Part shown: positions 25,798-35,447 of the stretch, piece after piece | Layout: every line of letters begins with the position of its first letter | Numbering within the stretch: position 1 is the stretch's first letter | Source: Wenyingzhuangia sp. 2_MG-2023 | GTDB lineage: Bacteria > Bacteroidota > Bacteroidia > Flavobacteriales > Flavobacteriaceae | Length of the DNA stretch: 64,000 bases | Direction of reading: 5' to 3' | NCBI RefSeq assembly: GCF_030548295.1 | Contig: NZ_JAUOSB010000012.1 | Coordinates: forward strand, 1-64,000 | Notes under the pieces: generated by a model | Databases searched by the model: none | Seen by the model: the letters and a program-made list of their open reading frames with translations, nothing else | What the model was told of the DNA's origin: nothing | Translations under genes and position numbers: made by a program

Positions 25798-27366
25798 TTA
25801 GTTTCCATCAATGGCTTGTTTACTCCACCAAACTGGAGTTTTCATAGTATTTCCTCCCATATTACTAATAGCTGCTTCAGAATTCACTGCATTTGTAGCT
25901 AAAGTTGTCGTTGGATATCCAAATCTTGTTGGTAATGTATAATCATTAAAAACAGTTCCATCACCAATTGTTAACTCAGGATATTCTGTTCTTCTATATT
26001 CATGATAAGCTTCCATACCTACCCAGAATAGGGCTAAATATTTTTGATTTCCAATCAACTCATATTTATTGGTAAAAGCATCCCAAGAAGCCAATTCAGA
26101 AGCTAACAAAGCTGTAACATCATCTTCAGAAACTACTACAGGAGTTTGGCTGAACTGACCTAAAACTGCCCATTTTTCTACAGAAGCTCTTACTGCATTT
26201 TCATAATGTTCTTTAGCTACAGTTTCTCCTCCTGGAATAAATCCTTTTAAAGCAGATTCTGCCAAAATAAACTCTACTTCTGCATAATCCATAAAAGTTC
26301 CTGGAGCATCTGCTCTAGCCAACACTTCTGTATTTAACCAAGAAGTTCCTCTATCAGCATCACCTTGGTCTTGCTCTGTAACTCCTGCTATGGTTCCTTT
26401 CCAAATATTATTTGGATTCACACTTACATTCGAATTTTTCTTTCCGATAATAGGCAAACGAGGATCCACAAAAGTTTCTTGATCACTTGCATCTGTTACT
26501 ACGGTCATTTTTATTAGTTGCTCTGTTAATTTTCTACCAGAACTCGTAAAAGCCCCTTCGTTTTCATCTGCAAATTGACTTCTATATGGATCATTTCCAG
26601 AAAACACAACCGTTGCATTGTCTTGATTAGAAGTAAAAATTGGATATGTTGAAGGATTGTTTAAAATTTCAGAAATTTTAGTTCCAGCATTCATCTCACT
26701 ACGTCCACTTACTCTCATCAACAAACGTAAATAAAGGGAGTTGTTAAACTTTTGCCACTGTTCCATAGAACCCCCATACATACCATCTAAAGATGGTTTT
26801 AGAAAAACTGGAGTTGTAGCATAAATACTATTCGCTTCTAATAAATCAGCAAACAATTGTTCATACACTTCTTTTTGCGTATCAAACACAGGCTTTGTAG
26901 TTCCATTTTCTTTTCTAGCACTAAAAGCCTCTGAGTAAGGAATATCACCAAACATATCGGTAAGGTTAGACATGTATAAAACCTTTAACGTTAAGGCTAT
27001 GGCTTCTAGAGAACGATTTTCTTGTTCAATACTTAAATCATACATGTGAGAAACATTGTTCCCATAACGGTTATAGGCATTCCAAACACTCTGCCAGTTA
27101 GAATCACTAATAAAATAGCGATGTTCTTGTCTTGTGGTTCCACCTGTAAAAGCGGTGAATTGAATCAACTCATTGTTCCAATACCAAGTATAATTTTGCC
27201 AAAAATTAGCACCGTTATACAACAAAGGTTCAAACATACCACTAGCTTGTATTTCTCCTACATTAGTTGTGTTTGGATTTGTATTTATTTCGTTAAAATC
27301 GCCTGTACACGCAATGCTAATAATTGCCAGTAAAGCTGTTGCTATTGTTATTTTTAATTTGTTCAT
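25798..27366 (-). CDS. SusD/RagB-like lipoprotein (SusD-like 2 type)
   Basis: A 522-residue lipoprotein (IISIAC lipobox) with the opening GDFNEINTNPNTTNVGEIQASGMF, the DMFGDIPYSEAF motif and the C-terminal ATTTLATNAVNSEAAISNMGGNTMKTPVWWSKQ, all typical of the SusD-like family that usually accompanies STN-type SusC transporters. It lies 11 bp after its SusC gene. Such SusD proteins often serve ligands other than plain polysaccharides. Together with the two phosphoesterase genes in this operon the ligand may be a phosphodiester-bearing molecule, which is inference from context. Confidence 0.9.
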   Translation of the reverse strand: MNKLKITIATALLAIISIACTGDFNEINTNPNTTNVGEIQASGMFEPLLYNGANFWQNYTWYWNNELIQFTAFTGGTTRQEHRYFISDSNWQSVWNAYNRYGNNVSHMYDLSIEQENRSLEAIALTLKVLYMSNLTDMFGDIPYSEAFSARKENGTTKPVFDTQKEVYEQLFADLLEANSIYATTPVFLKPSLDGMYGGSMEQWQKFNNSLYLRLLMRVSGRSEMNAGTKISEILNNPSTYPIFTSNQDNATVVFSGNDPYRSQFADENEGAFTSSGRKLTEQLIKMTVVTDASDQETFVDPRLPIIGKKNSNVSVNPNNIWKGTIAGVTEQDQGDADRGTSWLNTEVLARADAPGTFMDYAEVEFILAESALKGFIPGGETVAKEHYENAVRASVEKWAVLGQFSQTPVVVSEDDVTALLASELASWDAFTNKYELIGNQKYLALFWVGMEAYHEYRRTEYPELTIGDGTVFNDYTLPTRFGYPTTTLATNAVNSEAAISNMGGNTMKTPVWWSKQAIDGN

Positions 27367-27377
27367 TTCCTGAGAAT

Positions 27378-30300
27378 TTAGAATGAAAATTTAACATTGA
27401 AACCATAAGATCTAGTCATTGGAAAAGACATGGTTTCTATCCCTTTATAAATATCAGATCCATTTAACATTCCTGTTTCAGGATCGTATTGAGGGAATTC
27501 CGTAATGGTAAATAAATTGGTAGCAAAGACTCCTAAGCTTGCATCGTTTAAAAAACCTGTCTTTTTCAAGATTTCCTGTGGTATTTTATAATCCAAACGT
27601 AGTTCTCTTAATTTTAAATAAGAATTGCTAAACGTATTTGTTTCCGCATTGTTACGGTTCCATATATAAGAATTGTAGTAGGTTTGTATACTTTTGGTAA
27701 CATTTGTGTTTTCTGTATAAGATATTGTTCCATCTGTATTGTTTACAACGTTTACTCCATTATGCACCAATCCATCATACCTTCCTTCTAATGAATTGTT
27801 CAATTTTCCTTGATAAGACAAAGCAAAATTGGTAACCGAATACGTGTTTCCTCCATATTGCCCTGTAAAATTAGCCGTTAAAGAAAAGTTTTTATATCTA
27901 AAACGCTGAACAACACCACCTCTCCAATCAGGGTTTACATTTCCTATTTTTCTATCTGGAGCTTCATCTAAAATAGGATACCCATCTGCATTTACTAAAT
28001 GCATTCCCGAAGCATCGTGTTCTTGACCATTTTGATCTACATAAGTAGATCCTTCTGGTGCTCTTTGAAATCCACGACCATAAATTACATGCATTTGTTG
28101 CCCTACATAAGAGTAGATATTTACCCTACCCCCAATGGTAGTTCCCATTTCGGTTTGAAGTGGTTGATTTGGATCCCAATCATCTTGTAAACTCACCAAC
28201 TTGTTTTTATTTTTAGACCAGTTGATGTCAAAAGACCATTCAAAATTTCTATTTCTGATAGGTACAAAATGTGCAGAAACCTCAATTCCCTGATTGCTAA
28301 TTTCCCCTGCATTTATTTTTAAGCCTGTTGCTCCTGTAGCCTGATCTACTCCTACAGATACGATTTGATTTGTAGTAGACGATTTGTACAAGGTTACATC
28401 AAAAGCAACTCTATTTTTAAACATTTTAGCCTCTAAACCTGCTTCCCAGCTTTCTACGTTTTCAGGCTTTATTTCTGGATCTGGAATAGTTCCTGGCAAT
28501 GTATATCCTCCTGGGTAAGATGATGTTGAATAATATTGATCTAAAGAATAAGGATTGGTATCGTTCCCTACATTTGCCCAAGACAAACGCAATTTTGTAA
28601 AATCAATCCATGCTGCATTTTTTCTAAAATCAAAAATTTCACTCATTAAGATACTTGCTGCTACCGATGGATAAAAGAAAGATCTGTTATTTTTTGACAA
28701 AGTACTAGACCAATCATTACGACCTGTGATGTCTAAATAATAAGTATTGTCCCAGCTTAAAGAAGCCAAACCATACAAACTATTCACAACTTTTTTTCTT
28801 CTATAATTGTATGGATCTGGAATAACACCTGTTGGTAAATTAGTTGTATGATAAATTCCTTCTTCACCAAGTTGGCTTAACGTTATTTTGCTATTGTAAT
28901 CTTCGTTTACTCTATTGTTAGCACCAACTACGGCAGTTACACCCAATTTACCCTGCACCAAATTGTTATTTGTATAGCTCAACATTGCTTCATTGTTATT
29001 CTCTATACCCCTAACTGTTTGCTCTCTATAAAAACCATCTTGATAATCTGCAGTATAAAAAGGTCTACGTTGAGTTCTAAATTCATCAGACCAGTCCAAT
29101 CCTGAATTCACTTTAAACACAAGGCCTTTCATAATATCGAAACTAAAACCTATGTTCCCAAAAACTCTATTTTTATCTTGTGTATTTAATTCCTCATACA
29201 AAGAACGGTATGGATTAAAACCATTTTTAGAAGGAAAAACTAAGCCTTGGCCATTCTCACCTTCGGCATTCCAGTTAGCATAATTGTATCTACCTTGAAA
29301 ATATTCATTTTTCCAATCGTTGATACTATTTACATTAAATCCCCAAGTTAAAGCATACATTGGGTTGTTTTCATTATATCCTCCACCAGGCATGTTATCA
29401 CTCTGTTTGCGAACATAATTAATTTTTGTGTTTAATTTAATTCTATCCGTTACAGGTGTGTTTAGCGATAATGAAACTGTTTTTCTATCAAAACCAGTAT
29501 TGGGTAAAATCCATTCATTCTTAAAATCTGTAACCGAAAAACGAGTTGATGTTCCATTTCCATTGTTCCCGCTAATGCTGATGGTATTACTCTTGGTAAC
29601 TCCTGTTTGAAACAAACCAGTATACCAGTCATCTTTATACGTATAAGGTAGTTTTGTAAATTCACCTGTATCCCAATCTTTAGAGGCATACAAGTAACGT
29701 AATTTGTTTTCATCAAACTTTTCTCCAAATGTGTAACGAGAATAATGCCTAGGTACTGCTATACCATCGTTGGTCATATCTGATGTTAATTCCCACATAG
29801 AAAACTCACTTTCTCCCATATCTGATCCGTTTCCGTATTCTGTTTGAAAATCTGGAAAATAACCTGCTTTATCAAAAGTGATAGACGAGTTTACCGAGAC
29901 ACCAATTCCTTTTGTTTTTTTACCCGATTTTGTAGTAATTAAAATAGCTCCACCACCTGCTCTTGACCCATACAAAGCTGCTGCTGTAGGTCCTTTTAAG
30001 ATAGAAACCGAAGCAATATCATCTGGGTTTAAATCACTAATTCCATTACCATAATCAATAGGAGCATCTCCTTGAGCATAGTTACTTACACTTCTTGTGG
30101 ATGTAATTCCAGAAGTAATAGGCACACCATCTACTACAAATAAAGCTTCGTTGCTTCCGTAGTTTAAAGATTGATCTCCACGCAAAGTAACTCTTACAGA
30201 CCCACTTGGTCCTGTACCTGCTTGGTCAAAAGTTAGTCCCGCTACTTTTCCTGACATCCCATTGATCCAGTTTCCAGTTACCGTTTTGGTTAAATCTTCT

Positions 30301-30983
30301 TCTTTAACTTTTGCTACTGAATATCCTAAAGATTTTTCTTCTCTTGTAATATTAAGAGCAGTAACCACTACTTCGTTCAATTTTGTAATATCTTCTTTTA
30401 AAACAATTTTAAATTCAGTCTTATTTTCTACAGCAATTTCTTGGGTAATAAAACCATTGTAAGAAATTATCAATGTTGGATGTAGACTTGATAATTGTAT
30501 TTTAAAATTACCGTCAAAATCAGATATTGCATGATTTGAAGTTCCTTTTTCTAAAATATCGACTGCTGGTAAAGGCTCTCCTGCCTCATCAATTATGACT
30601 CCAGTTATTTTTCTCAAACTTATCTTTGATCTAGATAGTTGTTGTACAGAAATGTTGTTGTTAATACGTTTAAACTTTAATTTGGCTTCAAAAGTTAATT
30701 GTTCTAATATTTTTAAAACAGATATGTCTTTTGATTTTACTGTAATAACCTCATCAATTTTACTTAGAGACTCATCGTAAATAAAATGATACTCAGTTTT
30801 AGATTCTACTTCTTTTAAAATTTCTAAGGGGGTTGCATCTATTTTTAAAATTGATATCTTTGTTTCTGCTAGTCCTTGTCCAAAAGCATATTTTGCAAGC
30901 ATTGGATTGGCAAAAAATAAAATAGCTAAATAAACAGACAATTTTGTGACCATTTTGACAAAAGGGTGTTTAATTAATTTCAT
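27378..30983 (-). CDS. SusC/RagA-type TonB-dependent transporter with STN signalling domain
   Basis: A 1201-residue protein, about 170 residues longer than the other two SusC proteins here because it carries an N-terminal STN domain (residues about 45-115, ATPLEILKEVESKTEYHFIY and VKSKDISVLKILEQLTFEA). A carboxypeptidase-D-like domain, a plug (SGKVAGLTFDQAG, NPDDIASVSILKGPTAAALYGSRAGGGAILITTK) and the barrel follow. The STN domain contacts a FecR-type anti-sigma factor when substrate binds, and fecR and the sigma gene lie directly upstream. This is therefore a self-signalling uptake receptor in the manner of FecA, but with a SusD partner. Confidence 0.93.
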   Translation of the reverse strand: MKLIKHPFVKMVTKLSVYLAILFFANPMLAKYAFGQGLAETKISILKIDATPLEILKEVESKTEYHFIYDESLSKIDEVITVKSKDISVLKILEQLTFEAKLKFKRINNNISVQQLSRSKISLRKITGVIIDEAGEPLPAVDILEKGTSNHAISDFDGNFKIQLSSLHPTLIISYNGFITQEIAVENKTEFKIVLKEDITKLNEVVVTALNITREEKSLGYSVAKVKEEDLTKTVTGNWINGMSGKVAGLTFDQAGTGPSGSVRVTLRGDQSLNYGSNEALFVVDGVPITSGITSTRSVSNYAQGDAPIDYGNGISDLNPDDIASVSILKGPTAAALYGSRAGGGAILITTKSGKKTKGIGVSVNSSITFDKAGYFPDFQTEYGNGSDMGESEFSMWELTSDMTNDGIAVPRHYSRYTFGEKFDENKLRYLYASKDWDTGEFTKLPYTYKDDWYTGLFQTGVTKSNTISISGNNGNGTSTRFSVTDFKNEWILPNTGFDRKTVSLSLNTPVTDRIKLNTKINYVRKQSDNMPGGGYNENNPMYALTWGFNVNSINDWKNEYFQGRYNYANWNAEGENGQGLVFPSKNGFNPYRSLYEELNTQDKNRVFGNIGFSFDIMKGLVFKVNSGLDWSDEFRTQRRPFYTADYQDGFYREQTVRGIENNNEAMLSYTNNNLVQGKLGVTAVVGANNRVNEDYNSKITLSQLGEEGIYHTTNLPTGVIPDPYNYRRKKVVNSLYGLASLSWDNTYYLDITGRNDWSSTLSKNNRSFFYPSVAASILMSEIFDFRKNAAWIDFTKLRLSWANVGNDTNPYSLDQYYSTSSYPGGYTLPGTIPDPEIKPENVESWEAGLEAKMFKNRVAFDVTLYKSSTTNQIVSVGVDQATGATGLKINAGEISNQGIEVSAHFVPIRNRNFEWSFDINWSKNKNKLVSLQDDWDPNQPLQTEMGTTIGGRVNIYSYVGQQMHVIYGRGFQRAPEGSTYVDQNGQEHDASGMHLVNADGYPILDEAPDRKIGNVNPDWRGGVVQRFRYKNFSLTANFTGQYGGNTYSVTNFALSYQGKLNNSLEGRYDGLVHNGVNVVNNTDGTISYTENTNVTKSIQTYYNSYIWNRNNAETNTFSNSYLKLRELRLDYKIPQEILKKTGFLNDASLGVFATNLFTITEFPQYDPETGMLNGSDIYKGIETMSFPMTRSYGFNVKFSF

Positions 30984-31027
30984 AAAAAATGTTTAATAAT
31001 TTCTATAATTAGTTGTTGTTAAGCCGT

Positions 31028-31070
31028 AACAGTCTGTTTTACTCGCCAAAGTATCTTATAACAGACTGTT
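31028..31070. repeat. 11-bp inverted repeat upstream of the STN-type susC
   Basis: AACAGTCTGTT (31028-31038) and AACAGACTGTT (31060-31070) are perfect inverted copies 21 bp apart, between fecR and susC. A T-tract follows only on the plus-strand side, so this is not a good terminator for fecR. It may be an RNA hairpin in the susC leader or an operator. Confidence 0.55.
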
Positions 31071-31112
31071 TTTTATTATATGTGTAAAGTGTTTATTTCA
31101 TAGTTTTTATTT

Positions 31113-32084
31113 TTAATTATTACAATCTCCTATTATTTCAACCTCTCTAGCTGAGATAAATTTATAAGTTAAACTAGGTTTGACAAATGTGATATTTTGT
31201 AAAATATTTTCTAATGAAGCATTCTTAAACACTCCTGTAAACGAACAATTTTTACTGCTTTGATTTTGGATTTTAATTTTCACATTGAACCATTTCTCTA
31301 ATTTTGGAATGGCTGTAGCTAATTTTTCATTATCAAATCTTAATACTCCATCTCTCCAACACAAAAACCTATCTAAATCTATTTTTTGCTTTACAAAACC
31401 TTGGGTAGATTTGTTATAGTTTACTTGGTACGATGGTGTTAGTAGAATTTCATTTTCATTTTCTATATCCACGCTTATTTTACCAGTTGCTAAGGTTACC
31501 GTGATATCATCTTCATCATCATAAGATTTTATATTAAAAGAAGTTCCCAACACACGAGTAGTAATTAGTGAAGTTTTTACAACAAACGGATGTAAACTGT
31601 CTTTTTTAACTTCAAAAAAAGCTTCACCAGAAAGTGTTACTTCTCTAATAGAATCTCTAAAAAACTCAGGAAATTTAATTTCACTTCCGCTATTCAGTTT
31701 TACCAAAGAACCGTCGGGCAATGTAACCGTTAACTTTTTACCGTAATCTGCTTTTTTACTTATTATTTCTGCCATCGGTTTCAAAATAGCACCTCTATTT
31801 AATTCCGATGAATAATACCAACTAACTCCTCCAATAGAAATAGAAATGATAAAAACTGCAGCTATTTTCATCCAACTATCTATCAATCGTCTTTGTTTGT
31901 TCTGATTAATTTTGGCATAAATATCTTGACCAATCATAGATTTATGCCTATTATTTAGGAAACTAGTACTCTTATTCTTTTCCATCATTTTCTCTTCAAA
32001 AGAAAAAAGAATAGCCTCTTCTTTTTGAGTAAGAAGTCCTTTTTGTTTTTTACCGATGAGTATTTTTAATTCTTTTTCTGTCAT
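31113..32084 (-). CDS. FecR-family anti-sigma factor
   Basis: A 323-residue single-pass membrane protein. The cytoplasmic part (residues 1-70) should hold the sigma factor, a transmembrane helix spans about 71-91 (WMKIAAVFIISISIGG), and the periplasmic FecR domain shows KLTVTLPDGSLVKLNSGSEIKFP and REVTLSGEAFFEV. A C-terminal DUF4974 segment (about 255-320, KLEKWFNVKIKI) should dock with the STN domain of the transporter encoded next. Gene order sigma, FecR, SusC-STN is the standard cell-surface signalling arrangement of Bacteroidota. Confidence 0.93.
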   Translation of the reverse strand: MTEKELKILIGKKQKGLLTQKEEAILFSFEEKMMEKNKSTSFLNNRHKSMIGQDIYAKINQNKQRRLIDSWMKIAAVFIISISIGGVSWYYSSELNRGAILKPMAEIISKKADYGKKLTVTLPDGSLVKLNSGSEIKFPEFFRDSIREVTLSGEAFFEVKKDSLHPFVVKTSLITTRVLGTSFNIKSYDDEDDITVTLATGKISVDIENENEILLTPSYQVNYNKSTQGFVKQKIDLDRFLCWRDGVLRFDNEKLATAIPKLEKWFNVKIKIQNQSSKNCSFTGVFKNASLENILQNITFVKPSLTYKFISAREVEIIGDCNN

Positions 32085-32223
32085 GCTATTTTTAGGTCTA
32101 TATTAGTATATACCCAAACACATGAGCCTTTCACGGTTAAAAATGCAGGTTTAATGTTATGTTTACATTTAGAAAGGTTGTTAACTTTTAATTAACAAAA
32201 TAGAGAGGTTTGCAAAGAATAAC

Positions 32224-32781
32224 CTAACAATTTAGAATAAAGAAAAATACAGAAACAGCTTTCCCCATATTGTTTCTAATAGACTTTACCGCAATAGATA
32301 ACTGATTTTCTACAGTTCGTTTAGAAATACCAATTTTATCAGCAATTTCTTCGTTATCCAATCCTTGATAACGACTTAATGTAAAAATTTCACGACACTT
32401 AGTAGGTAATAGATTTACATAATAATTCAAACGCATACTTACTTCGTCTAAATCATGATTCAATTCTACTGGAGCATCCATAGATAGTTCACTACAAACT
32501 TCTAACTGAACTTTATTGAATTTTTTATCCCTAAGAGTATTGTAAACTTTGTAACGGACCGCTTGATAAAGAAAGGCATCAATGTTATCTGTAGAAATCT
32601 CACCTCGTCTTTTCCAATAATCCAACCAAACTTCTTGAATTACGTCTTTAGCCTCAACTTCATCCATAATAAGTGATTGAGCAAAAACAAACAATTTTTC
32701 CCATAACCTATTATACAAACTACTAAAAGCTATTTCGTCAGAATTGGCAATTCGCTTTGCTAGTTCTACATTAGAAGGCAT
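32224..32781 (-). CDS. ECF (FecI-like) RNA polymerase sigma factor
   Basis: A 185-residue sigma-70 family protein with only regions 2 and 4. Region 2 shows LIMDEVEAKDVIQEVWLDYWKRR, and region 4 shows TKCREIFTLSRYQGLDNEEIADKIGISKRTVENQLSIAVKSIRNNM with a clear helix-turn-helix. It would be held by the FecR protein encoded 139 bp downstream and released when the STN-type SusC binds ligand, then drive the SusCD-phosphoesterase genes. Leading gene of this unit; no promoter was recognised upstream. Confidence 0.93.
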   Translation of the reverse strand: MPSNVELAKRIANSDEIAFSSLYNRLWEKLFVFAQSLIMDEVEAKDVIQEVWLDYWKRRGEISTDNIDAFLYQAVRYKVYNTLRDKKFNKVQLEVCSELSMDAPVELNHDLDEVSMRLNYYVNLLPTKCREIFTLSRYQGLDNEEIADKIGISKRTVENQLSIAVKSIRNNMGKAVSVFFFILNC

Positions 32782-32966
32782 TTTATTACTTTTTTTAAAA
32801 GTGCAATGTAATCAAAATAGGTTTTTTAAATATTACTGGAATGTTAACGTTTGATTTTTAAAAGATTTAAAAATCAAACTTAGAATTAGAAAAGAAGACT
32901 TCCTTTTCATTTCTCCAAATAATTTGATTATTGATAAAACTACTCGAATCTCATTCCTAAAAATAT

Positions 32967-34169
32967 TTATTTTTTTATTGAAACAATCAGTTTGTTTTCT
33001 ATGATTTTCTTTTGTTTTTGTAATAATTCATCCCAATCATTCACTAAGGAAACTTGTTTACTTTTGGTCCATGCAAAACCTACATAATAGGTAAGTCTAT
33101 CTGTTGGTTTGTTAATTACCAATAACTGACTTTGATCTGGAATAGTAGAAACGTGTTGCTTAGCATCTAAAATAGTTTCTGAACTTATAACTATTCCTTC
33201 ACCTACATAAGATTTTCCCATGGGCTCCCAATGTCTAAACCATCCTTGTTCTTTGTTTAATTTCACTTTTCCTTTATTGTTATGTAACGTTATTCCAACT
33301 GTGTAGTTTGGAACTTTATGCTCTGATTGTAAAGCAACCTCGAATTTGGAAAAATTACTTCCTAAATCTAACGTAATCTTCTTTTTTTCAGAAATTTGAT
33401 AAGCACTCCACGGAGCATAACTCAACTCAAATACTGTTCTTAAAGGTCCTTTAGCAACTCTATTATAGGTTGTGAAATTTTTAGAAACGTATAAACTATC
33501 ATTTTCCCACACCCCTATTCCACCAGTACCTCTACTAGTTCCTACGTGATATGGGTCGTGACCTTCTCCACGATCTGTGTGATAATATCCTGGTTCATTC
33601 ATGTTTTTTGAATACCATTTATCAATAATAGCATAATCTACACGTTTCAGCCATAAGTCAATACCACTAGAAAGTGTTCCATCCTCTTCCTGTTCCTCTA
33701 TCCTACGTTGAGCATCTGGCCCATAAGTTCTAAAAGCGACTTTGTCATTTTCCCAAGTATAATCATCTGTTCTTTCAGGAACAAATCTAGAATACGCTAC
33801 TACATTTGTAGTTTTTATTTTAGAGGTATCATCAACTACAACAATATATTTTGCTTCTGAATTAGGAGCAACATGTGCTTGAAACAACAATTCATCATTC
33901 ACACCATCTTGATTGTTGTCTATCCATTGTGTTACTACATATTCCGTTTCTCCTTGCTTTTTTATTTTTATAATTGTTTCTGAGTGTTTTTGTAACAGTG
34001 GGTTTAATTGTTTTCTGGATAAGGACACCACCTCAGCTCTGTTAAAATCTAATGTATTAGTAACTTTAATTATCAATTGATAATCTTCTTTTTTACTAGA
34101 ATAAGAAATTAAACTCACTAACAATATTAGAAATATAATCAGTGAGTATATATTTAAATGTTTCTTCAT
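32967..34169 (-). CDS. DUF4861 family protein, exported
   Basis: A 400-residue protein with a hydrophobic N-terminus (SLIIFLILLVSLIS) that looks like a signal peptide. The lipobox position carries serine instead of cysteine. Family landmarks are TDDYTWENDKVAFRTYGP, the YHTDRGEGHDPYHVGTSRGTGGIGVW segment rich in His, Asp and Glu, and VAKGPLRTVFELSYAPW. DUF4861 proteins recur beside uronic-acid polysaccharide lyases in Bacteroidota, but I know of no settled activity. Here it is the last gene of the GH88-PL8-beta-helix operon, 24 bp after the beta-helix gene. It may process or bind uronate-containing products, which is inference from context only. Confidence 0.8.
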   Translation of the reverse strand: MKKHLNIYSLIIFLILLVSLISYSSKKEDYQLIIKVTNTLDFNRAEVVSLSRKQLNPLLQKHSETIIKIKKQGETEYVVTQWIDNNQDGVNDELLFQAHVAPNSEAKYIVVVDDTSKIKTTNVVAYSRFVPERTDDYTWENDKVAFRTYGPDAQRRIEEQEEDGTLSSGIDLWLKRVDYAIIDKWYSKNMNEPGYYHTDRGEGHDPYHVGTSRGTGGIGVWENDSLYVSKNFTTYNRVAKGPLRTVFELSYAPWSAYQISEKKKITLDLGSNFSKFEVALQSEHKVPNYTVGITLHNNKGKVKLNKEQGWFRHWEPMGKSYVGEGIVISSETILDAKQHVSTIPDQSQLLVINKPTDRLTYYVGFAWTKSKQVSLVNDWDELLQKQKKIIENKLIVSIKK

Positions 34170-34193
34170 TTAATAAATTATTTTTAGTATTAA

Positions 34194-35426
34194 TTAATAA
34201 TTATTGGAATTATTAATTCCTGAAGCTAGATAAATAGTACCTATACTATTGTTATACACTCCACCATTATTGCTATTAAACAATGTTGCATCTACTGGAC
34301 TTGTTATTTTAAGAGTTCCAGCAGACAAATTATTTCCAGATATCAAAATAGATTCTTCATAAAAACCACTAGAGGTTGTATTTCTCCAATAACCAATTCC
34401 GTGATAGATGTCATTTGGTGAATTTGCTACTGAAATGGTATTGTTAATAATTTCTATGTTTTTTAAATAGGGATGAGCTGCAGTGCTAACATACACATAC
34501 ATTAATATACCCGAAGTTGTCATGGTATTGTTTTGAATTAGTGCTCCATCTCCATTTCTAATTTTAATAGCTCCACCCTCTCCAGCTGCGGGCCATCCAG
34601 AAATTGTATTATTTTCAATAATAACATCGTTAAAACTATGAACATAAATACCATGATCAGTTTCATCAAAATCTACCCACGATTCATTCCTACTGATCGT
34701 ATTTCCTGAGATAGAGGTTCCATCACTATTGTCATTAATAGCTGTTACAAAATATCCTTCTGCACCACTATTACCAAAAGTGTTGTTGGCTATTCCTGTA
34801 TCTACACAATCAACTGTATAAATACCTCGCCCACTATTTCCTAGTCTTCTTTTAAAAACATTCCCTTTTACCAACATATCATCACAATTGTACATTTGTA
34901 TGTAAGCATCTTGCGTATACGTTTTTGTAGTTCCTGCTTTTCTTCTTCCATAATCAAAAATGCAGTACCTAAAACTTGTGTTGCTAGCATTTCTAATGTT
35001 GATTCGGATGTTTCTAAACTGTATACCGTAAATATCAATATCTCTATTGTTGGAGCTCCAATATTGCTCTAGCATTTCAGTTGTTGATGTATCGTAAGCT
35101 GTAAATATTGGGGTTACGGAAGATTCTTTGTGAATGGTAATTCCGTTTTTTATAGCCAACTCTCCTGTAATTACGTACGTTCCAGGCTCAACGGCTATAG
35201 TATCTCCATAGGAAGCTGATTTTAAAACGGTATTGATCTCAGAAAAAGTCATTCCATTTGTAATCTTATGATTAGAAAACACTACAATAGTATCTTGATC
35301 CACAGAATCCTTTTCTTCGATTGCCTCTTCTTCAATTTCTTCCTCCATATCAACATTAGTGGAACTACAAGAAACAAAAAAAAGAAACCCCAATACAACT
35401 ACTAAAAAATCTTCTAATTTATACAT
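34194..35426 (-). CDS. right-handed beta-helix lipoprotein, candidate polysaccharide lyase
   Basis: A 410-residue lipoprotein (FFVSC lipobox), with an acidic linker (residues about 28-45) and then a parallel beta-helix. The helix begins ITNGMTFSEINTVLKSASYGDTIAVEPGTYVITGELAI, the typical first turn of PL6-type lyases, and continues with repeated N-N-T-I coils (VIIENNTISGW, GALIQNNTMTTS, IEIINNTISVA). Chondroitinase B and alginate lyases of PL6 share this opening and fold. I cannot pick out a certain Lys-Arg catalytic pair. Its position between the PL8 lyase and DUF4861 genes suggests it attacks dermatan/chondroitin-type chains or their branches. Confidence 0.75.
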   Translation of the reverse strand: MYKLEDFLVVVLGFLFFVSCSSTNVDMEEEIEEEAIEEKDSVDQDTIVVFSNHKITNGMTFSEINTVLKSASYGDTIAVEPGTYVITGELAIKNGITIHKESSVTPIFTAYDTSTTEMLEQYWSSNNRDIDIYGIQFRNIRINIRNASNTSFRYCIFDYGRRKAGTTKTYTQDAYIQMYNCDDMLVKGNVFKRRLGNSGRGIYTVDCVDTGIANNTFGNSGAEGYFVTAINDNSDGTSISGNTISRNESWVDFDETDHGIYVHSFNDVIIENNTISGWPAAGEGGAIKIRNGDGALIQNNTMTTSGILMYVYVSTAAHPYLKNIEIINNTISVANSPNDIYHGIGYWRNTTSSGFYEESILISGNNLSAGTLKITSPVDATLFNSNNGGVYNNSIGTIYLASGINNSNNY

Positions 35427-35447
35427 TTTGTTGTTTCTTAGTATTCA

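Noticed and set aside
32889-32909. Small imperfect hairpin before the sigma-factor gene end region as terminator of the DUF4861 operon
   Set aside because: The stem is short with a bulge and lies past the stop without a U-tract on the minus strand; support is insufficient.
34194-35426. Naming the beta-helix protein chondroitinase B outright
   Set aside because: The fold and first turn fit PL6, but catalytic Lys/Arg and calcium ligands could not be placed with confidence, so only a candidate lyase is claimed.
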